A stretch of 41,843 bases of DNA from Synergistaceae bacterium. Its GTDB lineage: Bacteria > Synergistota > Synergistia > Synergistales > Aminobacteriaceae. The notes under the pieces were generated by a model, which did no database searches, was not told where the DNA came from, and saw only the letters and a program-made list of their open reading frames with translations. Positions 25,000-33,220 of this stretch are shown piece after piece (within the stretch, counting starts at the first letter, position 1; each line of letters opens with the position of its first letter). Location of the stretch: contig JAHDLC010000050.1 in the NCBI GenBank assembly GCA_018436595.1, positions 1 through 41,843 on the forward strand. The letters run 5' to 3'. A program made the position numbers and the translations under genes.

Positions 25000-26001
25000 A
25001 TGATGCGCCTCCCCTTCTTCCTTTCCATGCAGAGCTGCCCCCGGCGGTGCATCTACTGCCACCAGGGAGAGATTACAGGTGTATTCGACATTCCTTCCCC
25101 GGAACACGTGGAAGCGGCTGCTGCATCTGCGACAAGACCGGCTGAAGTCTGCTTCTTCGGCGGCAGTTTCACCTGCCTTCCTCCGAACCGGCAGAAGGCC
25201 TACCTCGATGGAATTCTGAAAGCTCCCCGGGGAAGCACCGTCAGACTTTCCACCCATCCTGAATGCCTTTCACCGGCAGTTCTCGCTTTGCTTGCATCCT
25301 ACCCCGTATCCATGATCGAACTGGGGATTTCCTCCCTTGACGACCATGTCCTTTCGATGTGCAACCGCGGCTACTCCGGGGCGGTAGCCCTTTCCGCGCT
25401 TGAAAGCGTCCTGGATGCGGGGTTTCACGGAGGAGCCCAGATGATGATCGGCCTTCCCGGCCAATCGGAGGAGAGTTCCTTCGACGACCTCCGCCGCCTC
25501 GGAGCGGTACGAAAAGGACGTCCCCTGACCATCCGCATCTACCCGTGCCTCGTTCTCAAAAACACTCCCCTGGAAGAACTCTGCCGGAAAGGAGGCTATG
25601 TTCCGCTGGACGTCGACCGGGCAGCCCTCTGGTCCGGCAGGCTCCTCATCCTTGCCCGGGAGCTGGGTATTCCGGTCCAGCGGGTGGGACTCCAGGAATC
25701 GGCGACCCTCGGCCGGTCCATCGTTGCGGGCCCTCATCATCCCGCCTTCGGTGAACTTGCCCGGGCGGCCGAACTGGCCTTTTCTCTTGCTGCCGTATCT
25801 TCCTCCGGGCCGTGGCAGGTTCCCCGAAAAGCGATGTCGCTCCTGACGGGCCACCGGCAGTACGGACTCCGCCTCCTGGCCTGCAGGACGGGCCTTTCAC
25901 CCGAAGAAACCGCCCGCAGGGTTGTTTTTGCCGGGAATACCGAAACAAACGGGAAGTTCCCCGACGAAAGAGGAATTGACGGAACCCTTTCTTGGGAATA
26001 A
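25000..26001 (+). CDS. Radical SAM protein, Elp3-like N-terminal type
   Basis: A 333-residue radical SAM enzyme. The [4Fe-4S] motif SCPRRCIYCHQ is at 12-22 (Cys13, Cys17, Cys20, the CxxxCxxC form). FFGGSFT and IELGISSLDD are the SAM-binding strands seen in the Elp3-like branch common in Clostridia and Synergistota. There is no acetyltransferase domain, so it is not a full Elp3. Substrate unknown. It starts 10 nt after the ImmA stop at one of two adjacent ATGs with a weak AGG site, so it is likely in the same transcript as XRE and ImmA. The promoter of the next gene overlaps its final codons. Confidence 0.87.
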   Translation: MMRLPFFLSMQSCPRRCIYCHQGEITGVFDIPSPEHVEAAAASATRPAEVCFFGGSFTCLPPNRQKAYLDGILKAPRGSTVRLSTHPECLSPAVLALLASYPVSMIELGISSLDDHVLSMCNRGYSGAVALSALESVLDAGFHGGAQMMIGLPGQSEESSFDDLRRLGAVRKGRPLTIRIYPCLVLKNTPLEELCRKGGYVPLDVDRAALWSGRLLILARELGIPVQRVGLQESATLGRSIVAGPHHPAFGELARAAELAFSLAAVSSSGPWQVPRKAMSLLTGHRQYGLRLLACRTGLSPEETARRVVFAGNTETNGKFPDERGIDGTLSWE

Positions 26002-26020
26002 ACTTAAATCTCCATATAAT
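25992..26020 (+). promoter_or_regulatory. Promoter of the MurR/RpiR gene
   Basis: TTGGGA, 17-nt spacer, TATAAT. The -35 lies within the end of the radical SAM gene. Confidence 0.82.
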
Positions 26021-26053
26021 TCCTGGACTATTATCCGGTTTCGGAGGTGTCTT

Positions 26054-26920
26054 ATGGACAGTGCACAGCTTCAGGCCATGCTGCGGGAAAAAATGGAGCA
26101 GATGCCGAACAAGGCCCGGCGCGTTGTGGAATATCTTCTTTCCAACACCAGGGAGGCGGCATTTCTTTCCATTGGAGAAGTGGCCGAAAAGCTCGACGTT
26201 TCAAAGGCCCAGCTTGTCCGTGTTTCAAGGATGGTCGGTTTCGACGGGTACGCCGATTTGAAGGACGCTCTCCAGAACACAGTCCTCGAGCACGTCAACC
26301 CCACCGCTCTTTTGAGCAAGATCATGAAAAACCGACAGGACCTCCCCGAGGAAATCCTCAGAATGGAACATGCGAACCTGGACGACACCTGGAACCAGCT
26401 CAAGCCCCAGAACATCGTGAAGTTTTGTGAAATGGTCCGCCAGGCGAACATGGTCTACTGCATGGGCTGGGGCATATCTTCCATCGTGGCCGAGTCCCTG
26501 TACACCCGCCTCATGGAGATGGGCATCCGGAGCTCACTGATGAAAAGGGGTTCAGTCGCTCTCATTGAGCAGGCAAGAACGGTGACGAAGGGTGATATTG
26601 TGGTGGTGTGCGAACTGCCGAGCTATGTCATCGAGGTAATGGAATCCATAGAGAAAATCGCCGCCAACGGCGCAACGGTCATCACCATCACCGACAGCCC
26701 GGCGGCTCCGGTCTGCCAGCTCTCCGACCTTACGTTTTTTGTAAGCGACACCAGTCCCACCTTCGGCAGCACTATCGTGGGCCCTGTTTTCCTCGTTCAC
26801 ATACTCACGTCGGTCCTCTGCGTGAACCTGGGCGAAAAGGTCCGCGCCGCCCTTCAGGACCAGGAAATGGGCCTTCACGACGAAAGAATCTATTATCCGG
26901 CCTACGGTTTAAGATACTGA
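26054..26920 (+). CDS. MurR/RpiR-family regulator (HTH plus SIS)
   Basis: A 288-residue transcription factor. The HTH_6 domain (1-77) includes AAFLSIGEVAEKLDVSKAQL and VRVSRMVGFDGYADLK. The SIS domain (about 115-265) normally binds a phosphosugar or a related ligand; VYCMGWGISSIVAESLY and GDIVVVCELPSY form its ligand loop, with a glutamate where many RpiR proteins have serine (GDIVVxIS). The ligand may therefore not be a common phosphosugar. GGAGGTG precedes the ATG. It is a single gene with its own promoter and hairpin; its target genes are not evident. Confidence 0.92.
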   Translation: MDSAQLQAMLREKMEQMPNKARRVVEYLLSNTREAAFLSIGEVAEKLDVSKAQLVRVSRMVGFDGYADLKDALQNTVLEHVNPTALLSKIMKNRQDLPEEILRMEHANLDDTWNQLKPQNIVKFCEMVRQANMVYCMGWGISSIVAESLYTRLMEMGIRSSLMKRGSVALIEQARTVTKGDIVVVCELPSYVIEVMESIEKIAANGATVITITDSPAAPVCQLSDLTFFVSDTSPTFGSTIVGPVFLVHILTSVLCVNLGEKVRAALQDQEMGLHDERIYYPAYGLRY

Positions 26921-26929
26921 AATCGTAAG

Positions 26930-26965
26930 TGAGAGGGACGCCTGTCGTCCCTCTCATTCATTTAT
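26930..26965 (+). terminator. Terminator after the MurR/RpiR gene
   Basis: An 11-bp stem (TGAGAGGGACG and its complement, 26930-26956) with a 5-nt loop, followed by an imperfect T-tract ATTCATTTAT. It also separates the convergent UPF0173 gene. Confidence 0.7.
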
Positions 26966-26977
26966 GGCAGTTTCGTC

Positions 26978-27664
26978 TCAGGCCAGTTCCAGTAAATCTC
27001 CGGGTTTCATAACCACCACTTTTGCCAGGGTTCCCACCAAACGGGAAAACTCTTCCGGATCCGCTTTGATCACGGGGAAAGTGTCGTAGTGAATTGGTAC
27101 GGCTATTTCCGGATGGATGAACCCAACGGCCCGTGCAGCATCTTTCACGTCCATGACGAAGTTGCCCCCTATGGGCAGCAGGGCCGCCTTCACCCCCTCA
27201 AGGGCGAGAAGCTGCATATCCATGGTCAGCCCGGTGTCTCCGGCATGGTAGATTTTCACTCCCCCCATGTCAAAAAGAAAGCCGCACGGACTGCCTCCCG
27301 GAATGAGGTGATCCCCTTCCGTTATATCCGAACCGTGAAGGGCCGGCGTCATCTTCACCCTGCCGAAAGGAAAGACAAAAGCGCCTCCGATGTGCATGGG
27401 ATGACATTTCAGCCCTTTCCCTCCGAAATAATGGCTGAGCTCAAAGTTGGAGGCAACAGTGGCACCCGTCCTTGAAGCGATCTCGACCGTATCGCCTATA
27501 TGGTCTCCGTGGCCATGGGTAACAAAAATAAAATCCACCGTCTCGAAATCACCGGGGCCGGCTGCCGCATAAGGATTGCCGCTCAGGAAAGGATCCACCA
27601 GTATGGTGGTTCCCTCTCCCTTCAGTTCAAAGGCCGCGTGCCCGAGGTAACGAAGCCGGACCAT
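26978..27664 (-). CDS. UPF0173 metal-dependent hydrolase (metallo-beta-lactamase fold)
   Basis: A 228-residue protein of the UPF0173 family. The metal motif HGHGDH is at 50-55; further ligands are in HAGDTG and a C-terminal PIHYDTFP. The start MVRLRYLGHAAFEL is typical. The natural substrate of the family is not established. GGAGGAG precedes the ATG. It follows aspS by 63 nt, a gap that contains a 10-bp hairpin without a U-tract, so it is probably part of the hisS-aspS operon. Confidence 0.9.
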   Translation of the reverse strand: MVRLRYLGHAAFELKGEGTTILVDPFLSGNPYAAAGPGDFETVDFIFVTHGHGDHIGDTVEIASRTGATVASNFELSHYFGGKGLKCHPMHIGGAFVFPFGRVKMTPALHGSDITEGDHLIPGGSPCGFLFDMGGVKIYHAGDTGLTMDMQLLALEGVKAALLPIGGNFVMDVKDAARAVGFIHPEIAVPIHYDTFPVIKADPEEFSRLVGTLAKVVVMKPGDLLELA

Positions 27665-27690
27665 TCTTCATCTCCTCCTTTGTATGATTG

Positions 27691-27716
27691 CGGGCTCCCC
27701 TGAACAGGGGAGCCCG
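27691..27716. other. Strong hairpin between aspS and the UPF0173 gene
   Basis: A perfect 10-bp GC-rich inverted repeat (CGGGCTCCCC and complement) with a 6-nt loop and no T-run on either side. More likely an RNA-stability or processing element than a full terminator. Confidence 0.55.
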
Positions 27717-27727
27717 TTGATGCCTCT

Positions 27728-29539
27728 CTATTTGACCTCTTCCGAAACAGAGCATATCCTCAGTTCGTCGAGCTGATCCTTCGAGACCGAGGAAGGGGCC
27801 CCCGACATAAGACACTGGGCTTTCTGGGTTTTCGGGAAGGCCATGACGTCCCGTATGGAGGATGCTCCGCAGAGGAGCATGGTCAGTCTGTCCAGTCCGA
27901 GGGCAATACCCCCGTGGGGCGGCGTCCCTGAGGCGAGAGCGTCAAGAAGAAACCCGAACCGGGCCCGGGCATCTTCCCTGGTGAAGGAAAGACATGAAAA
28001 AACCTTTTCCTGGACTGCTGGATCATGGATCCTGATGGAACCGCCGCCGACTTCGTTCCCGTTCAATACGCAGTCGTAGGCTCTGGATCTCACCATTCCA
28101 GGGTCCGTATCCATGAGGGCGATGTCCTCCGCCATGGGCGAGGTGAAGGGGTGGTGGACCGCAGCCCACCGCCGGGCTTCTTCGTCTTTTTCAAAGAGGG
28201 GAAATTCAACGACCCAGAGAAACTCCCACCGCTCGGAAGCGACGAGGCCATGTTCCCTGGCGAGGTCAAGGCGAAGGGAACCGAGAATTTCCGACACTTC
28301 CCTCCTCTCGCTGCCCGCGAGGACGAAGAGAGCGCCTCCCTCCTGAAGCCCCGATTTCTTTACAAGAAGTTCCTGCTGCCCTTCGTTGAGAAATTTCACG
28401 AGGGGGCCCTTGAGGGCGCCGTCTTTCAGCTGGAAAGCCGCAAGCCCCCTTGCGCCGAGCTTTTTCGCCTTCTCCTCCACTTCGGAAAGGTTCTTTCTCG
28501 ACAAAGAAGCGCCGCCGGGAAGAGGAAGCCCCCTGACGTACCCTCCGGCCGCAAGGATATCCCGGAAGGGTTCGAAGCCGGCCCCGGCAAAAACGGGAGC
28601 GAGGTCTGCGATTTCAAAGGGAATACGGAGGTCCGGCTTGTCGCTTCCGAAACGGTCCATGGCCTCCCAGTAGGGCATTCTGCGGAAGGGGACGGGGATG
28701 TCCACATCCAGAATTTCCTTGAAGAGCCCCTTCATGTAGCATTCCATGAGAGAGTAGATGTTTTCCTCCGTCAGGTAGCTCATCTCGATGTCCACCTGGG
28801 TGAACTCAGGCTGGCGGTCGGCGCGGAGGTCTTCGTCCCGGAAGCATTTCACTATCTGGAAATAGCGGTCGAAACCGCTGATCATAAGGATCTGCTTGAA
28901 AATCTGGGGTGATTGGGGCAGCGCGTAGAAAGTGCCCGGATTCACCCGGCTCGGGACAAGGTAGTCTCTGGCGCCCTCAGGGGTGGAGAGAGTCAGCATG
29001 GGAGTCTCAATTTCAAGAAAGCCCTCACCTGAGAGGAAGTTTCTCGTAAACATGGAGATCATGTGCCGTATCCTGAGGTTGCGCTGCATCCTCTCCCTGC
29101 GGAGGTCAAGATACCTGTGGCGCAGCCTGAGGTTTTCGTCGACCCGGTCGGTGGCCTCGGAAATTTCAAAAGGAAGAGGGGCGGCTGGCGACAGGAGAAG
29201 GAAGTCCTCCGCCACAATTTCCCAGTTTCCGGTCTTCATGGAAGGATTGGCCGTCCCTTCCGGCCGGGCCCGTATCTTCCCCCGGACGGCGACCACAAAT
29301 TCGCTGCGGAGGTCTCCCGCCCGTTCGTGGACTTCGGGAGTCAGTTCGGGATTGAAGACTACCTGGATAACCCCGGTATGGTCCCATAACTCGATGAATA
29401 TGAGACCTCCGAGATCCCGCCTTCTGCGGACCCATCCGTTCACTGCCGCCGGAATCTCTTCTCCCGCCCTGCCGGAGACCATACCGCAATAGGTGGTTCG
29501 CTGCCAGCTGCCGTCGAAATGACGATGTGTGCCTTCCAT
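27728..29539 (-). CDS. aspS: Aspartyl-tRNA synthetase
   Basis: Class II synthetase that charges tRNA-Asp (or tRNA-Asp and tRNA-Asn if non-discriminating). At 603 residues it is the bacterial type, with an N-terminal OB-fold anticodon domain, then motif 2 (CFRDEDLRADRQPEFTQ), the bacterial GAD insertion and motif 3 (GIALGLDRL near the C-terminus). AGGAAGGG precedes the ATG, 32 nt after hisS. No asnS is seen here; discrimination cannot be judged without the rest of the genome. Confidence 0.98.
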   Translation of the reverse strand: MEGTHRHFDGSWQRTTYCGMVSGRAGEEIPAAVNGWVRRRRDLGGLIFIELWDHTGVIQVVFNPELTPEVHERAGDLRSEFVVAVRGKIRARPEGTANPSMKTGNWEIVAEDFLLLSPAAPLPFEISEATDRVDENLRLRHRYLDLRRERMQRNLRIRHMISMFTRNFLSGEGFLEIETPMLTLSTPEGARDYLVPSRVNPGTFYALPQSPQIFKQILMISGFDRYFQIVKCFRDEDLRADRQPEFTQVDIEMSYLTEENIYSLMECYMKGLFKEILDVDIPVPFRRMPYWEAMDRFGSDKPDLRIPFEIADLAPVFAGAGFEPFRDILAAGGYVRGLPLPGGASLSRKNLSEVEEKAKKLGARGLAAFQLKDGALKGPLVKFLNEGQQELLVKKSGLQEGGALFVLAGSERREVSEILGSLRLDLAREHGLVASERWEFLWVVEFPLFEKDEEARRWAAVHHPFTSPMAEDIALMDTDPGMVRSRAYDCVLNGNEVGGGSIRIHDPAVQEKVFSCLSFTREDARARFGFLLDALASGTPPHGGIALGLDRLTMLLCGASSIRDVMAFPKTQKAQCLMSGAPSSVSKDQLDELRICSVSEEVK

Positions 29540-29571
29540 GGGACCCTTCCTCTCACAACATGCCGGTTTCT

Positions 29572-30849
29572 TTACCCTTTAAGGGTAGAGAGCATTTCTT
29601 TTACTGCCTGCGCCAGACCTTCTCCGGCGATTTCCTTCTGTTCGCCCGTAGTGAGGTCCTTGACCGCCACCGTTCCCCGGGTCAGTTCATCCTCGCCGAG
29701 GATACAGGCCAGACGTGCGTTTCGGGCCGAGGCCGCCTTCATCTGGGCTTTCATGCTCCGATCATTGAAATCCATATCGGCAGAGATACCGTTTTTCCTG
29801 AGCAGGTCCACAACGGAAAGGATAGCGGCTCTCGAGCGGAAATCCAGGGCGACGCCGAACACGTCGAGCCTGGGTTCTTTCCCGAAGGAACACCCCTCCT
29901 GCTCCATGACCATGAGAATCCGGTCCACTCCGGCGGCGAATCCAACGCCGGGAACATGGGGCCCGCCGATGGCTTCGGCAAGGTTGTCGTACCGGCCTCC
30001 GCCGCACACGGCATTCTGGGATCCAAGGGCTCCGGAGAGCACTTCGTATGCGGTTTTCGTGTAGTAATCAAGCCCCCTGACAAGCCGCTTGTCGAGGCGG
30101 TATACCGCCCCCAGCCCGTCAAGGGATGACCTCACGGCGTCAAAATGCTCTCTGCATTCACCGCAGAGACTCTCGTACACTGATGGAGCGTCCTCTGTGA
30201 CCTGCCGGCAGGATTCCTTCTTGCAGTCGAGAATCCTCAGGGGGTTCCTGCCCATCCTGTCGCGGCAGGTTTCGCACAGGTCTCCCTCCCTGGAAGAGAA
30301 ATACTCGGTCAGGCGCCGCCTGTAATCGGGCCGGCATGCCGGGCAGCCCACGGAATTGATGACCACCTCGAGCCGGGACAGTCCGAGCCGCCTGAAAGCT
30401 TCAAGGGACAGGGCAATGATCTCGGCATCGGCATAGGGAGAAGCCGAGCCGAGGCTCTCGAAATCGACCTGCCAGAACTGCCTGTAACGGCCCTTCTGGG
30501 GACGTTCATACCTGAACATGGGGCCTGCGCACCACAATTTTACCGGCTGGGGGAGGGTTCCCATCCTGTGTTCAAGATAGGAGCGGACCATGGAAGCCGT
30601 AGCCTCGGGGCGAAGGGTGATGCTCCGCCCCCCCTTGTCGGTGAAGGTGTACATCTCTTTTTCAACCACGTCAGTGGTGTCGCCGATGCCCCTGGAAAAA
30701 AGCTCGGTGTGTTCGAAAATGGGAAGATGGACCTCGGAAAAGCCGAAATCCGCCGCAGTCTTCCGGAGAACACCGAAGACGTAGTCCCATTTCCACGATT
30801 CATCGGGAAGTATATCCCGGACTCCCTTGGGAGCACTGATTTCCGACAT
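29572..30849 (-). CDS. hisS: Histidyl-tRNA synthetase
   Basis: Class II synthetase, 425 residues, the usual bacterial HisRS length. The N-terminal KGVRDILP, motif 2 segment MFRYERPQKGRYRQFWQ and the HisA motif LVRGLDYYTKTAYE are present, followed by GGGRYDNL and an anticodon-binding C-terminus. AGGAGGAG precedes the ATG. First gene of the hisS-aspS pair, an order common in Firmicutes and relatives. Confidence 0.98.
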   Translation of the reverse strand: MSEISAPKGVRDILPDESWKWDYVFGVLRKTAADFGFSEVHLPIFEHTELFSRGIGDTTDVVEKEMYTFTDKGGRSITLRPEATASMVRSYLEHRMGTLPQPVKLWCAGPMFRYERPQKGRYRQFWQVDFESLGSASPYADAEIIALSLEAFRRLGLSRLEVVINSVGCPACRPDYRRRLTEYFSSREGDLCETCRDRMGRNPLRILDCKKESCRQVTEDAPSVYESLCGECREHFDAVRSSLDGLGAVYRLDKRLVRGLDYYTKTAYEVLSGALGSQNAVCGGGRYDNLAEAIGGPHVPGVGFAAGVDRILMVMEQEGCSFGKEPRLDVFGVALDFRSRAAILSVVDLLRKNGISADMDFNDRSMKAQMKAASARNARLACILGEDELTRGTVAVKDLTTGEQKEIAGEGLAQAVKEMLSTLKG

Positions 30850-30925
30850 GCTATCTCCTCCTGCCGGCGCACTCCTGCTCTTTCATGATAAAGAGAGAAA
30901 GCGCCGGATATACATTATGCAGGAT

Positions 30926-30955
30926 AGTATACCTCAACGAGGGGATTGTTTTCCA
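30926..30955 (-). promoter_or_regulatory. Candidate promoter of hisS-aspS
   Basis: Minus strand TGGAAA, 18-nt spacer, TATACT. The leader of about 70 nt has no T-box-like terminator. Confidence 0.5.
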
Positions 30956-30995
30956 CACCTGATCTGTATTTTTAGCCGGTCAGCGGAAGGGATAC

Positions 30996-31026
30996 AAAAA
31001 AGCCCCGGCTCCTGCGGCCGGGGCTT
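30996..31026 (-). terminator. Terminator after spoVS
   Basis: A perfect 10-bp stem (AAGCCCCGGC and complement) with a 7-nt loop, followed by TTTTTT on the minus strand, 18 nt past the spoVS stop. Confidence 0.93.
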
Positions 31027-31043
31027 GATCGGTTCCTGCGGTT

Positions 31044-31304
31044 CTACCGCGATTCGAGCTGGAACCTGATGGCCGTCCTTTCTTCATCGTCAATGGATAT
31101 CTTGGAAAAGGCAGGGATACATATGAGATCGATGCCGTTCGGCGCCACATATCCCCGGGCTATGGCGATGGACTTCACCGACTGGTTGACCGCCCCTGCG
31201 CCTACTGCCTGTACCTCCACAGCCCCCTTTTCCCTCAGTACCGCGGCAATGGCTCCTGCAACGGACTTGGGCTGCGACTTGGCAGAGACCTTGAGAACTT
31301 CCAT
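31044..31304 (-). CDS. spoVS: Stage V sporulation protein S homologue
   Basis: A small Alba-like protein of 86 residues (MEVLKVSAKSQPKSVAGAIA start; YVAPNGIDLICIPAFS near the end). In Bacillus it affects septation and spore coat assembly, but homologues are widespread in non-spore-formers such as Thermus and Thermotoga, where a nucleic-acid-binding role is suspected. The ATG at 31304 has GGAGGT 7 nt upstream; longer readings lack a site. Monocistronic, with promoter and terminator both clear. Confidence 0.95.
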   Translation of the reverse strand: MEVLKVSAKSQPKSVAGAIAAVLREKGAVEVQAVGAGAVNQSVKSIAIARGYVAPNGIDLICIPAFSKISIDDEERTAIRFQLESR

Positions 31305-31409
31305 AAGAAAGACCTCCTTCATTGGTTGACGACCCGAATTGTGATCAGATGCAATCATAAAACCATGAAGCCTGAAGGCCCGCAAAAACAAACTCAAAGT
31401 TTTCAAATA

Positions 31410-31439
31410 AGTATAATCGCAGAGTTAAGTTCTTTGCAA
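31410..31439 (-). promoter_or_regulatory. Candidate promoter of spoVS
   Basis: Minus strand TTGCAA, 18-nt spacer, TATACT. The leader to the spoVS start is about 100 nt. Confidence 0.55.
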
Positions 31440-31471
31440 GAAGAAAATACAATTCCTTTCTTTCTGATGCA

Positions 31472-32488
31472 TCAGTTGCCCGGGTTTCCTTCTCCCGTAC
31501 GCTGCCGGAGGATGCGGCTTTCCCACTCTTGAAGGTGCTGCCTGTCCTCCGGAAAAAGCTGGGAAAAAAGTTTCGCCCTGAGAGCGGTTCCCATGGAGCC
31601 CCGCTCTCCCCGCTCCTTCCCCTTTCCGCCCAATCCCCCCCAGGAGATCTTCTCCTTGCCGCTGTACAGGTCGAAGTCAACAAGCCGGGAACCGTCCGCT
31701 CCGTATTCCAGGCCTATGAGGATTTCCTTTATCGTCGATGGGGGAAGAAAGGTAAAAAGCCTCAGGCGGTAAATTTTCACCGCCATAAGGATGTGGGCAA
31801 AATCCTTCCCCCATCCTTCCCCCAGGATCATGCCTGCCTCGAGGCTTTCCAGGACAATGCGGAGCCGTTCATAATGGTCGAGATACCTGCCCCACGAATC
31901 ATAAATCCGTATTTCCAGTTCGTTCCACTGCCGGTTCTCCAGCCCCTCGCTGAAATACCAAAGGGCCCTGCTCCGAAGGGAGTTGAGAAGTGTTTCAAAG
32001 GACACGCCTTCCACGTGGAGAACTTCGTCCATCATATCAGCGAGAGAAAGCGGCCTGTTCAGGGGCTTCGCCGTAAAACAGACCGCAATGCTACCTTTCT
32101 TCGGAACCCGGAGGACGGACCGGAGTCTTCCCCGTTCCGCAGAGTAGTCCCGGGCTATCTGGCCGATGACCCGTTCTTTTTCTCCAAAGACCCGGAAAAA
32201 AAGAAGCCGGGGCATGATTCTTACCGACACGGGCCGGGCCTCCGCCCCGCTGTTCAGGAAAAGGGCAAGGATTTCATCGGCAGCGGCTGCGGCCATGAGA
32301 AAACGTCGTCCGCTCCCCCATTGACCTCCCCGGAAAAGAAGAACGGACTGCCCCTCTCCGGCGCTGTCAAAAGCACCTTCCAGGGTATGTTCTGTACACG
32401 TGAACCGCGAAGAAACCAGAGACTTCATTGCGTCCTCGTTCCCGCTCAGCAGCAGAAGACGGGGTCCTCCCCGGACGATGGAAAGCAC
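31472..32488 (-). CDS. Unrecognised 338-residue protein
   Basis: I do not recognise this family. It has no signal peptide or clear membrane segment. It is rich in Leu and Arg, with an alternating pattern in the first 100 residues (RLLLLSGN, SVLLFRGGQWGSGRRF), a helical middle with many aromatics (WNELEIRIYDSWGRYLDHYERLR) and a Gly/Lys-rich stretch near 295-305 that looks like a linker. The start is GTG with AGGGGGGAG about 5 nt upstream. It lies 18 nt after the metallophosphoesterase gene and forms a two-gene operon with it. A 12-nt palindrome (CTGATGCATCAG) covers its stop region. Confidence 0.75.
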   Translation of the reverse strand: MLSIVRGGPRLLLLSGNEDAMKSLVSSRFTCTEHTLEGAFDSAGEGQSVLLFRGGQWGSGRRFLMAAAAADEILALFLNSGAEARPVSVRIMPRLLFFRVFGEKERVIGQIARDYSAERGRLRSVLRVPKKGSIAVCFTAKPLNRPLSLADMMDEVLHVEGVSFETLLNSLRSRALWYFSEGLENRQWNELEIRIYDSWGRYLDHYERLRIVLESLEAGMILGEGWGKDFAHILMAVKIYRLRLFTFLPPSTIKEILIGLEYGADGSRLVDFDLYSGKEKISWGGLGGKGKERGERGSMGTALRAKLFSQLFPEDRQHLQEWESRILRQRTGEGNPGN

Positions 32489-32506
32489 GAGACTCCCCCC
32501 TTTTCG

Positions 32507-33127
32507 TCACAATCCCCTTTTTCTCCGCCCCAGCCGCCCGTCGTCCACATATCCCGGATACGGCAGGCAGTACACTTTCTCCAGAGAAGGAGAAATAATA
32601 TGAACGCCCAGGAGCCCGTTCAAAAAAAAGCGCCCCTGCTCTGAAAAGTCATTCCGCGACGGTTCATGACCGAAAAGATTGTACTTGAGAGGCGGGTCTC
32701 CAAGGCCGGCCCTGTCATGGCTGAGGTTGAATCCTTCGCCGCAGAGTTCGATCCGCCCCCGTTCCCTGAAAACTATGCTTTTCGGGAACATTTCCCTGAC
32801 AGCCCTTTCGTTGTCATGATTTCCGGTTACGATGACCAGGCCCGGTGAATCATCTCCTTCCAGGGCACGCCTGAGATTCTCCAGCTTGGATCTGTATCTC
32901 GGCAGTTCGGCGGGAGAAAGCTCAAGCTTCACATCGTCGGCCAGGTCGCCCGTATGGACAATCCAGCGGGGAGACAACACCTTCACAAGCCTGCGAATCG
33001 CCCCGTAAACGGTCGAGGGGGTGTCGGCGATATGCATGACCACATCGCCTTTCAGCTCCCTGACCTCCTCGGGGACGTATATTCCGAAAAGAATGCCATA
33101 CAACGGCATCCACCAGTTTTTCTCCAT
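32507..33127 (-). CDS. Calcineurin-like metallophosphoesterase
   Basis: A 206-residue protein with the metallophosphoesterase motifs in order: HIAD (32-35), TGDLADD (59-65), TGNHD (101-105), a histidine in SHD (136-138) and FGHEP (152-156). In the first motif the usual DxH is DTP, so one metal ligand is replaced. Substrate is unknown; small members of this size act on phosphodiesters or diadenosine tetraphosphate. GAGGAG precedes the ATG. Forms an operon with the unrecognised gene downstream; divergent from tex. Confidence 0.85.
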   Translation of the reverse strand: MEKNWWMPLYGILFGIYVPEEVRELKGDVVMHIADTPSTVYGAIRRLVKVLSPRWIVHTGDLADDVKLELSPAELPRYRSKLENLRRALEGDDSPGLVIVTGNHDNERAVREMFPKSIVFRERGRIELCGEGFNLSHDRAGLGDPPLKYNLFGHEPSRNDFSEQGRFFLNGLLGVHIISPSLEKVYCLPYPGYVDDGRLGRRKRGL

Positions 33128-33185
33128 GGACGGCTCCTCTCTTCCAGCCAGATTCTACCATGATATGGCCCGGCTTTTCGTGCCG

Positions 33186-33194
33186 TGCTAGAAT
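33186..33194 (+). promoter_or_regulatory. Extended -10 promoter of the tex operon
   Basis: TGCTAGAAT, an extended -10 match, 27 nt before the tex start. No good -35 is seen. Confidence 0.55.
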
Positions 33195-33220
33195 GAGGAA
33201 AAAAGAACCGGAGGCTTTCT

